A stretch of DNA of 64,000 nucleotides, taken from contig NC_013851.1 of NCBI RefSeq assembly GCF_000025485.1, forward strand, positions 1,899,154 to 1,963,153, read 5' to 3'. The number at the start of each line of letters is the position of its first letter. Within the stretch, counting starts at the first letter, position 1. Shown in pieces: positions 55,029 through 61,771 of the stretch. Under the pieces are notes generated by a model. The model was not told the origin of the DNA. It made no database searches and was given only the letters and a program-made list of their open reading frames with translations. This stretch comes from Allochromatium vinosum DSM 180. GTDB lineage: Bacteria > Pseudomonadota > Gammaproteobacteria > Chromatiales > Chromatiaceae. The translations under genes and the position numbers were made by a program.

Positions 55029-56225
55029 ATGGGACTGACAAAGAAGACAATCGACGCCCTGAGTTATCAGGGAGCCGGGAACGAGCGGTTCGTCGTCTGG
55101 GATGATGACCCGCCCGGATTCGGACTGAGGATCTACCCGAGCGGACGCAAGGCGTTCGTACTCTCCTACCGCTCCCAAGGCCGCAAGCGCCTGATGACCA
55201 TCGGCACCTATGGCGTGCTGACTCTGGATCAGGCCCGCATCCAGGCCCGCGCCGAACTGGCCAAGGTCGAGACCCAGGGCGCCGACCCGCTCGCCGTGCG
55301 CCAGCGACAGGCCCAGGGCGAGACTTTCCGCGATCTCTGCCAGACCTACATGGAGCGCCACGGGCAAGCCAAGAAGAGCGGCACCGACGACCAGCGGCGC
55401 ATCGATCGCCACCTGTTGCCCCTGTGGGGATCGCTCAAGGTTCCGGCCGTCACCCGCGCGGACGTGGCGGCGCTGCACTCCAAGATCGGCAAGGCCCACC
55501 CCTATGAGGCCAATCGCGTCCTGGCGCTGTTGTCGAAGATGTTCGATCTGGCGCGGCGCTGGGGCTTTGTGCCCGAGGGTCATCCCAACCCGGCCCGCGA
55601 CATCGACCGCTTCAAGGAAGCCAAGCGGGATCGCTGGGTGACGCCCGAGGAACTGCCGCGTCTGGCCCAGGCGATCAATGAGGAACCCAATCAATCGGCT
55701 CGGTTCGGTCTGTGGCTGTATCTGCTGACCGGCGCGCGGAAGAGCGAGTTACTGCGTGCGCGCTGGGATGATGTGGATTGGACGCGCGCGGAACTGCGCA
55801 TTCCAGACACCAAGGCCGGGCGCGTTCACTACATCCCCTTGAGTGCCGCCGCCCTGGCGCTGCTGCGCGAGATCCCGCGCGTAGCGGGCAACCCCCATAT
55901 CCTGCCCGGCAAGCTGGACGGCGCGCATTTGGTCAACATCAATAAGCCATGGGATCGCGTTCGCCGGGCGGCCGGTGTCGAGGACGTGCGCGTCCATGAC
56001 CTGCGTCGAACGGTCGGCTCCTGGCTGGCCCAGGCCGGGAACTCGCTGCACCTGATCGGGCGCGTTCTGAATCACTCCAACCAATCGACGACAGCCATCT
56101 ATGCGCGCTTCGGCGAGGATTCAGTTCGCGCGGCCCTGGAGCAGCACGGCGCCCGGATCATCGGCGCGGCTGGACTGACCCCATCGGCGGACGTGACCGA
56201 GATCAAGACCCGCCGCACGGCTTGA
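55029..56225 (+). CDS. int: tyrosine recombinase / phage integrase
   Basis: 398-aa integrase of the P4 type. N-terminal DUF4102-like domain (MGLTKKTIDALSY, PPGFGLRIYPSGRKAFVLSY), a core-binding domain (about 95-185) and a catalytic domain with R237 (TGARKSELL), H323 and R326 (HDLRRTVGSW), H349 (LNHS) and the nucleophile Y358 (AIYARF). GAGG lies 8 bp before the ATG. It is adjacent to the tRNA-Thr fragment, as expected for an element integrated there. Confidence 0.93.
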   Translation: MGLTKKTIDALSYQGAGNERFVVWDDDPPGFGLRIYPSGRKAFVLSYRSQGRKRLMTIGTYGVLTLDQARIQARAELAKVETQGADPLAVRQRQAQGETFRDLCQTYMERHGQAKKSGTDDQRRIDRHLLPLWGSLKVPAVTRADVAALHSKIGKAHPYEANRVLALLSKMFDLARRWGFVPEGHPNPARDIDRFKEAKRDRWVTPEELPRLAQAINEEPNQSARFGLWLYLLTGARKSELLRARWDDVDWTRAELRIPDTKAGRVHYIPLSAAALALLREIPRVAGNPHILPGKLDGAHLVNINKPWDRVRRAAGVEDVRVHDLRRTVGSWLAQAGNSLHLIGRVLNHSNQSTTAIYARFGEDSVRAALEQHGARIIGAAGLTPSADVTEIKTRRTA

Positions 56226-56251
56226 AACACCCCACAGACGAGGATGCCGCC

Positions 56252-56440
56252 ATGCCCGAGCTACACCCGCAATTTCTGACCGACTCGGACGGCAAGCCGA
56301 TGTCGGTTCTGCTGCCCTTCGCCGAGTACGAGGCGCTGATGGAATACCTGGAGGATATGGAGGACATCGCAGACGCCCGCCAAGCGAGGGATGAGCCGAC
56401 GATCCCTTGGGAAACGGTCAAGGCCGAAATGGGGCTGTGA
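56252..56440 (+). CDS. RelB/Phd-type antitoxin of a toxin-antitoxin pair
   Basis: 62-aa acidic protein (PMSVLLPFAEYEALMEYLEDMEDIADARQA), the usual form of antitoxins found before RelE-type toxins. A start at 56222 would add 10 residues. It overlaps the toxin by one base (TGATG). DNA-binding is expected at its N-terminus. It stabilises the element or neutralises the toxin. Confidence 0.75.
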   Translation: MPELHPQFLTDSDGKPMSVLLPFAEYEALMEYLEDMEDIADARQARDEPTIPWETVKAEMGL

Positions 56441-56703
56441 TGACCTATCGAGTCGAAATCAAGCGCCCGGCACGCAAGGCGCTACTGGCGCTGCCTCAAG
56501 CGTATCGGTCGCGGATCGCCGAGGCCATCGAGGCACTGGCCAACGATCCACGCCGATCGGGGACGCGCAAGCTGGCGGGGAGTGAGTCTCTGTACCGGCT
56601 GCGTGTCGGTGACTATCGCGTCATCTATGAGATCCAGGATGAGTGCCTGATCGTCGTGGTCGTCAAGGTCGGCCATCGGCGCGAGGTCTACCGCGAGCAC
56701 TGA
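56440..56703 (+). CDS. RelE/ParE-type toxin
   Basis: 87-aa protein MTYRVEIKRPARKALLALPQ, ending LRVGDYRVIYEIQDECLIVVVVKVGHRREVY, as in RelE family mRNA interferases. The basic residues and terminal hydrophobic strand are typical. It directly follows the antitoxin. A 10-bp perfect hairpin terminator follows it. Confidence 0.85.
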   Translation: MTYRVEIKRPARKALLALPQAYRSRIAEAIEALANDPRRSGTRKLAGSESLYRLRVGDYRVIYEIQDECLIVVVVKVGHRREVYREH

Positions 56704-56718
56704 CACCCCAAAACGAGC

Positions 56719-56752
56719 GAACCCCGAGCGACCGCACGCCGTCTCGGGGTTC
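56719..56752 (+). terminator. hairpin after the toxin gene
   Basis: GAACCCCGAG (56719-56728) pairs exactly with CTCGGGGTTC (56743-56752). A 14-nt loop lies between. No strong T-run follows, so efficiency is uncertain, but its position after the module fits a terminator. Confidence 0.6.
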
Positions 56753-56787
56753 TCGCCATCCACTGACACACCTGTTGGACCGATCAG

Positions 56788-57084
56788 ATGGCTGATGACG
56801 AGTCTATCACCAAGCGCCGCCCACCGGGCAGACCGCGACTATACGAGGATGTGCTGTCTGATGCCGAGCGCGCACGGCGCTACCGGCAGAAGAAAAAAGC
56901 CAAGACTCAAAGCGCCGACGCCATCCCCCCTTTATCCGATGCCGAGCACCGCGCCATCAAGCGGCACGCCAAGGACCACGGACTCAGCGAGACCGCCCTA
57001 GTTGCCGCCATCGTGCGCCAAGCTCTTCAATCACCCTCTCTTTTGCGCCAAGCACTGAGCAATCAACAGGGGCTAAATCTATAG
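56788..57084 (+). CDS. hypothetical basic protein with GRPR...AERARRYR motif
   Basis: 98-aa protein. N-terminal RRPPGRPRLYE then LSDAERARRYRQKKKAK, a strongly basic stretch that may bind nucleic acid, and a C-terminal helical part (ALVAAIVRQALQSPSLLRQ). The partial protein at 63.3 kb has the similar motif RRGRPSS, then LSGAERQRRYRERQK. Not a named family to my knowledge. ATG at 56788. Confidence 0.65.
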   Translation: MADDESITKRRPPGRPRLYEDVLSDAERARRYRQKKKAKTQSADAIPPLSDAEHRAIKRHAKDHGLSETALVAAIVRQALQSPSLLRQALSNQQGLNL

Positions 57085-57317
57085 CCGCAAGTTTCGTGAC
57101 ACATGGAATGCGTCACGAAACCGGCCAAGGTCGCCGGATCACGGTCGTTTTTCACCCTCTGCCCGCTGACCATCCCGCCCCAAACCCGCCGTCAACCCAA
57201 AAAGTCCCTTTCCAGATCAGTCCCATAGCGTGCTCTAGCGCATAAGGATTTCCACTCAAGAATGTCGTGACACTACGATTCCAGCGTCTTTCAACACGTC
57301 AAGACGCGAGAATCGCC
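57085..57317. other. spacer with a 10-bp inverted repeat
   Basis: No gene. GTTTCGTGAC (57091-57100) and GTCACGAAAC (57112-57121) are exact inverted repeats with an 11-base loop. The motif CGTGACAC occurs again at about 57265 before the AlpA-like gene. Candidate operator or terminator. Confidence 0.5.
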
Positions 57318-57533
57318 ATGTCATTCGAAGAAGCTCAGTCCCCCATCACCCCGCTGGCGTATCGCCCCAGCGAGGCCGCCAAGCTGATCAATATCAGTCG
57401 TTCCCTGCTCTATCGCCTGATGGCCGAGGGTGAAATCCCGACTTTTATGGTTGCCGGCTGTCGCCTGATCAGTCGTCGCGCCATTGAGGAATACATCAGC
57501 ACCCGCGAACAGACCGGCCAGCAGGCCGCGTAA
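57318..57533 (+). CDS. AlpA-like helix-turn-helix (HTH_17) DNA-binding protein, first
   Basis: 71-aa protein: YRPSEAAKLINISRSLLYRL then GEIPTFMVAGCRLISRRAIEEYI. This is the excisionase/MerR-like HTH_17 pattern, common in elements as an excision or transcription regulator. The start at 57318 was chosen; an upstream in-frame start would add 17 residues. Followed 9 bp later by a second such gene. Confidence 0.82.
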   Translation: MSFEEAQSPITPLAYRPSEAAKLINISRSLLYRLMAEGEIPTFMVAGCRLISRRAIEEYISTREQTGQQAA

Positions 57534-57542
57534 GGGGGCATC

Positions 57543-57761
57543 GTGGCTGAAACCATTCGCCGCTTACTGACCGAGAAACAGGCCGCCGACAAGCTGGCGC
57601 TCAGTCAACGCACCCTGCAAGCCTGGAGGCGTACCGGCGAGGGACCGCCGTTTGTGAAGCTGGGAGGCACCGCTGTTCGCTACGTCGACAGCGACCTGGA
57701 TGCCTGGATCAATGAACAGATCCGCCGTTCAACCAGTGATAGCGGTCACGAGGCCGCTTGA
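57543..57761 (+). CDS. AlpA-like helix-turn-helix (HTH_17) DNA-binding protein, second
   Basis: 72-aa protein: LLTEKQAADKLALSQRTLQAW then GPPFVKLGGTAVRYVDSDLDAWI. Same fold as its neighbour but a different sequence. GTG start. Probably with its partner it controls excision or replication of the element. Confidence 0.8.
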   Translation: MAETIRRLLTEKQAADKLALSQRTLQAWRRTGEGPPFVKLGGTAVRYVDSDLDAWINEQIRRSTSDSGHEAA

Positions 57762-57776
57762 CCGGAGTAGAGAGAG

Positions 57777-57977
57777 ATGTCCGCAAGATCGAGGAAGATC
57801 CGCGCCGAACGGCGCGAGAAAATGGCCATGCGCTGGCCAGATACGAAGAAGCTCGCCGGGAGTAGGGGCCACGGCGAGCTTGCAAAGGATTCGAGAACCG
57901 GCTTAGTCTGTAAAAAGGACGACCCGCCTTTAGCAGAGGGGGCGTCGTCCCAGGGAGTTAGCAGCTCCCTGAGTTAA
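57777..57977 (+). CDS. possible small basic protein (doubtful)
   Basis: 66-aa open frame, N-terminal SARSRKIRAERREKMAMRW, with GAGAGAG just before the ATG. Its second half overlaps two hairpins, and it may be only a leader transcript. I give it low confidence. Confidence 0.3.
   Translation: MSARSRKIRAERREKMAMRWPDTKKLAGSRGHGELAKDSRTGLVCKKDDPPLAEGASSQGVSSSLS
57917..57971 (+). other. tandem hairpins before the replication operon
   Basis: GGACGAC (57917-57923) pairs with GTCGTCC (57944-57950); next CAGGGAG (57951-57957) pairs with CTCCCTG (57965-57971). Two stems in a row with no gap could be a terminator, a small RNA or a leader structure 157 bp before the 188-aa protein gene. Confidence 0.5.
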
Positions 57978-58127
57978 GGTCCGTCCGGTAAAGACACAGG
58001 ACCAACGACGCCGAGCACGATTGTACCTAAGCCGGGGTGCGCCTGCACGCCTGCGCGCCCGTCCGCTCGCGTCCTCCCTCCTGTCTTGGCCGGTCGGTTT
58101 CTCATCACCCTGATCGAGAACCGATCC

Positions 58128-58694
58128 ATGAAGCCTGAAACTTTCACCGCTGGCGAACAGCCCAGCACCAGCTACGAAACCCTCCTGAAGCCCTACGGCA
58201 CACCGGCTGAAGTGCTGGCCCTGGTGCGCATGGGCGGGATGCTCTCCTTCAACGGCGACCGCCTGACCAACTTCGCGTGGTCCATCGCTGAGCTGGCCGA
58301 GCTGGGCGGCGCCTTCAACGACGCCATGCAATCGGCCGACTGCCCGGCCCATATCAACAGCGGGACGCTTGGCGCGCTCCTGGTCAGCATCCAGGCGTCC
58401 AGCCACGCCATACAGCGCATCCTGGACGAAGCCCTTGAGATCGGCGATCTGGCCGGGATTCGGCGGGGGAAGGCAATGAGAGCACGCCCCAAGGAGGGGG
58501 CGGTTCCCGCCGCTCCTGCTGCCGATCTCGCGTCCCGTCTGGCGTCTGCCGCTGCTCAAGCCGTCCGCAAGACCAACGTCCAGACCGGGACCATTCCAGG
58601 CCGCACGCGCTCTGGTGAGTTCCGCGTCCGGTTCGACGATGGTCGGGCGGCTGTCTACCGCATCCATCTTGAGCTTGTTCGGGAGGTCCGATGA
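58128..58694 (+). CDS. hypothetical protein of the replication operon
   Basis: 188-aa protein MKPETFTAGEQPSTSYETLL, with a helical middle (NFAWSIAELAELGGAFNDAM and LVSIQASSHAIQRILDEALE) and a C-terminal GEFRVRFDDGRAAVYRIHLE. It overlaps the DUF3987 gene by 4 bases (ATGA), so the two are co-translated. I do not recognise a family. Confidence 0.7.
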   Translation: MKPETFTAGEQPSTSYETLLKPYGTPAEVLALVRMGGMLSFNGDRLTNFAWSIAELAELGGAFNDAMQSADCPAHINSGTLGALLVSIQASSHAIQRILDEALEIGDLAGIRRGKAMRARPKEGAVPAAPAADLASRLASAAAQAVRKTNVQTGTIPGRTRSGEFRVRFDDGRAAVYRIHLELVREVR

Positions 58695-61600
58695 ACGCCC
58701 CAACTCCCCAGGGGGCCACGGCTCCCGTTGTCGATCCTGATCGGCTGCCAGCCGAGGTCCGTGCTTCGATCCAGGCCCAGGCGCCCGCGTTCGAGCTGGA
58801 GCCGCCTGAGCCGGATAAGGCACCCGACAAGGATCATATCCAGACCATGCTGGATCGCGGCTGGAAGAAATCAGCCGTCGCAAGAGAGATCAGCGTTCAC
58901 CCGGCCCAGATTTCGAGGGTATTGAAGGGCGAGCAGTCGCTTTCGTCAGAGCCTCGTCGTCGTCTGCTGGAGCTGGTCACGGCTGGTTCCGCGCCGAATG
59001 ACCCGCCAGTGCCCGATACCAGCGTCGAGCCGATCCGCTGCGCTGCAACCATGGATCTGTTCGAGTCGGCTGAGTCTCCAATTGGAGACCCGGCCCCGTT
59101 CGACCTCGCCGAGGCCATCGCCCAGGGCGCCGAGATCACCGCGCGGGCTGGCGAACTGGAGGCCGATTCGGATCTTCAGACCGATCTCGAACGGCTGGCC
59201 GAATATGAGCACCAGCACCAGCCGGTCGAGTTGGCGTGCTTCTCCCCCGACGAGGGGAAAACCGCCGATGCACCCCTCGCCGAGGTCCAGGCGCCCGAGT
59301 CGATTCGGGATCGACTTGGCGAAGAACCGGCCCGCTTCCCAATCGCGCTGGCCGATACCGTCACCGGCCCCATCACCCGCCGTCGCGAAGTGACCTGGAG
59401 CGAACTGGCCAAGCGGCTCAAGAGCGTCGAGGTCGGGGCCAAGGATGGTCCGCTGTGGCTCGCTGGCGACCATGCCCCCGGCCCGCGCGGCAATGAGCAC
59501 GTCCGCTCAGTCTCCGTGCTGGCGCTGGATGTGGAGGCCAAGACCGCGCGGAACCCCGAGACCGGCATCAAGACCGTCATCGGCCCGGAGCCGCCCACGC
59601 TTCAGGAAATGGCCGCCGAGATCGAGCTGTGCGGTTGGCGCGCGATCCTGCACACGACGCACAGCCACCTGGACCCCGGCATCCAACCGCCCGGCGTGGC
59701 CCATCATCGATACCGGCTGGTGCTGGCATTGGATCGCCCGCTCCAGCCCGGCGAGCTGGATGTGTTCGGGCGCCATGTGGCCAGTGTGCTGGGGATCAGT
59801 GATTGCTTCGATCCTTCGACACTGAAGCCGAGCCAACCGCTCTATCTTCCCCGCGCTCCCCAAGAGCGGCTGATCTATTTCGGGCATGTCGCCATCGAGG
59901 GCGACCCGCTGCCCGTCGAGTCCCTGCTGAATGCGGCGCGCGCCGCACAGGACGCCCTCCGCGCCGCTGCCGGTAAACGCCAAGGCCCACAGACCGCCAG
60001 CGTCATCGATACCTTCAACGCGGCCCACGATGTCCGGGAGCTGCTGCGTCATCACGGGTACATCCCGAAGCGCGGAAACCGCTGGATGCACCCGGAATCC
60101 ACCACCGGCATGGCTGGCGTGCGGCTGCTGCCCGAGTCCGACCCGCCGCGCGTCTTCTCCAGTCACGGCTGCTGTCCGCTCAATGATGGCCATGCACACG
60201 ATGCCTTCTCGGTCTGGTGCATCCTGGCGCATGGTGGCGACACCAAGGCCGCTGTTCGAGAGGCCGCCCGGCTGCTGGGGGTGGAGGGCGAACGCCACAC
60301 GCGCCAGACCACGGGCGAACGGGGCGAAAAGGGCGAAAACCCAAGCGGGGCGCGGGCTGGCGCCGAGGTGAATCGGGGCGAACGCGGGGCGAAAAGGGGC
60401 GAATCAAGGGCGAATCTGACCGACGATCAAAAGCGCGCGGCGCTGTCCCGAGCCGCCCGGCTGCTGGTGTCCGAAGTCTCGCCGATGGTCGAGTACCCCA
60501 TTGACGCACTCGGGCCGCTCGCCGAGCCGACCCGCGCCCTGGCCGATGGCGTACAGATCCGTGAGGCGATGGCGGGGCAGTCGCTCCTGGCGGTTGCCGC
60601 GATGCTCGCGCAGTCGGTCGCCAACGTGCGGACCATCGAATCGGTCAAGCCGGTGTCGCTCTATCTGCTGACGATCGGCGAGAGCGGAGACGGCAAATCA
60701 TCCGGCGATGCTGTCGCCCAATCAGCTATCCAGGCTCGCCAGCGTGCCGAGGCCCGTGAATACCTAGAGCAGGTCCGGGACGCCCAGGCCAAGGGCAAGA
60801 GCCGGACCAAAGACGAAGATCCCGAGGAACTGCCGCCCGAGCCGTACCGGATCGCCCGAGATGGCACCGTCGAGGGCATCCGCCGCTCATTCGCCCAAGG
60901 CGTGCCGAGCCAAGGCGTGTTTTCGTCTGAGGCCGCCGCGATGCTGTCGGGCTACGGCATGAACGCCGACAACCGCGCCAAGACCGCCGCCACCTTCAAC
61001 GCCCTTTGGGACGATGGCGAGCTGTCGGTATCGCGAGGCACCACCGGACGCTTGCAGCTCTATGATCGGCGCCTGTCGATTCACTGGCTGCTGCAACCGG
61101 AGGCCGCTCACGAAGTCATGAGCGACCCCTTGCTGTCCGGCATCGGGTTCTGGCCGCGCTTCCTGATCGCCTGGCCCGAACCATCCGCACCGCGCGTGGC
61201 GCGTCCCTGGCGTGCCGACCAATGCCCCGAGATCGGCGCGTTCTGGCGGGCCTGCACCCGCCTGCTGGACCGCCCGATGGGGGACGACTGTTCAGACCTG
61301 CCTGTCCTGGATCTGACCGACGAGGCCATGCAGTTGGCCTGCGGGTACTTCGAGCGCCTGGAGCAGGCCGCCAAGGGCAAGCCCGCCCCGCTACGGGAGA
61401 TCAAGCCCTATGCCGTGCGCTCGACCGAGCAAGCCTTGCGGGTCGCGGGTGTGCTGTCGGTCTTCGAGGGACTGGACCGCGTGGACGCTGCCGCCATGCG
61501 TAACGGGATCGCCCTGGCCGCCTATGCCCTGGAGACATGGCGCGGAGTGTTCGGGGACCGCGATGTCCGCACCGCCCGGCAACTGGCGTTGACGCTTTAC

Positions 61601-61771
61601 CGCTGGCTCCTGGAGCAACCCGAAGCATCGGCGAGCCTGACCGCGATCTCTCGCATCGGCCCCAAGGCCACGCGCCCGAAGGATCGGCGAGATACCGCGC
61701 TGGCCGTGCTCGAACATGCGGGACTGGTGACGAGTGCCGGTTACACCTGGAGCGTGGAGGTGCCGGAATGA
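58691..61771 (+). CDS. large replication protein: HTH, primase-like region and DUF3987 domain
   Basis: 1026-aa protein. Residues 48-95 form an HTH-like region (TMLDRGWKKSAVAREISVHP then QISRVLKG). Residues about 230-430 resemble a RepB/primase-type N-terminal domain (LALDVEAKTARNPETGIK, ILHTTHSHLDPGIQPPG, HHRYRLVLALDRPL). The C-terminal part (about 600-1026) fits DUF3987, with an ATPase-like GESGDGKSSGD near residue 662. A low-complexity GERGEKGE/GERGAKRGES linker lies at 540-575. Such proteins replicate plasmids, phages and elements. Coupled to neighbours by ATGA at both ends. Confidence 0.82.
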   Translation: MNAPTPQGATAPVVDPDRLPAEVRASIQAQAPAFELEPPEPDKAPDKDHIQTMLDRGWKKSAVAREISVHPAQISRVLKGEQSLSSEPRRRLLELVTAGSAPNDPPVPDTSVEPIRCAATMDLFESAESPIGDPAPFDLAEAIAQGAEITARAGELEADSDLQTDLERLAEYEHQHQPVELACFSPDEGKTADAPLAEVQAPESIRDRLGEEPARFPIALADTVTGPITRRREVTWSELAKRLKSVEVGAKDGPLWLAGDHAPGPRGNEHVRSVSVLALDVEAKTARNPETGIKTVIGPEPPTLQEMAAEIELCGWRAILHTTHSHLDPGIQPPGVAHHRYRLVLALDRPLQPGELDVFGRHVASVLGISDCFDPSTLKPSQPLYLPRAPQERLIYFGHVAIEGDPLPVESLLNAARAAQDALRAAAGKRQGPQTASVIDTFNAAHDVRELLRHHGYIPKRGNRWMHPESTTGMAGVRLLPESDPPRVFSSHGCCPLNDGHAHDAFSVWCILAHGGDTKAAVREAARLLGVEGERHTRQTTGERGEKGENPSGARAGAEVNRGERGAKRGESRANLTDDQKRAALSRAARLLVSEVSPMVEYPIDALGPLAEPTRALADGVQIREAMAGQSLLAVAAMLAQSVANVRTIESVKPVSLYLLTIGESGDGKSSGDAVAQSAIQARQRAEAREYLEQVRDAQAKGKSRTKDEDPEELPPEPYRIARDGTVEGIRRSFAQGVPSQGVFSSEAAAMLSGYGMNADNRAKTAATFNALWDDGELSVSRGTTGRLQLYDRRLSIHWLLQPEAAHEVMSDPLLSGIGFWPRFLIAWPEPSAPRVARPWRADQCPEIGAFWRACTRLLDRPMGDDCSDLPVLDLTDEAMQLACGYFERLEQAAKGKPAPLREIKPYAVRSTEQALRVAGVLSVFEGLDRVDAAAMRNGIALAAYALETWRGVFGDRDVRTARQLALTLYRWLLEQPEASASLTAISRIGPKATRPKDRRDTALAVLEHAGLVTSAGYTWSVEVPE
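60313..60414 (+). repeat. seven GGGCGAA repeats inside the DUF3987 gene
   Basis: GGGCGAA begins at 60313, 60322, 60331, 60376, 60387, 60397 and 60408. The first three are 9 bp apart (one frame); the last four are 10-11 bp apart (frame changes). A stretch from about 60317 (GCGAACGGGGCGAAAAGGGC...) recurs at about 61850. Confidence 0.9.
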
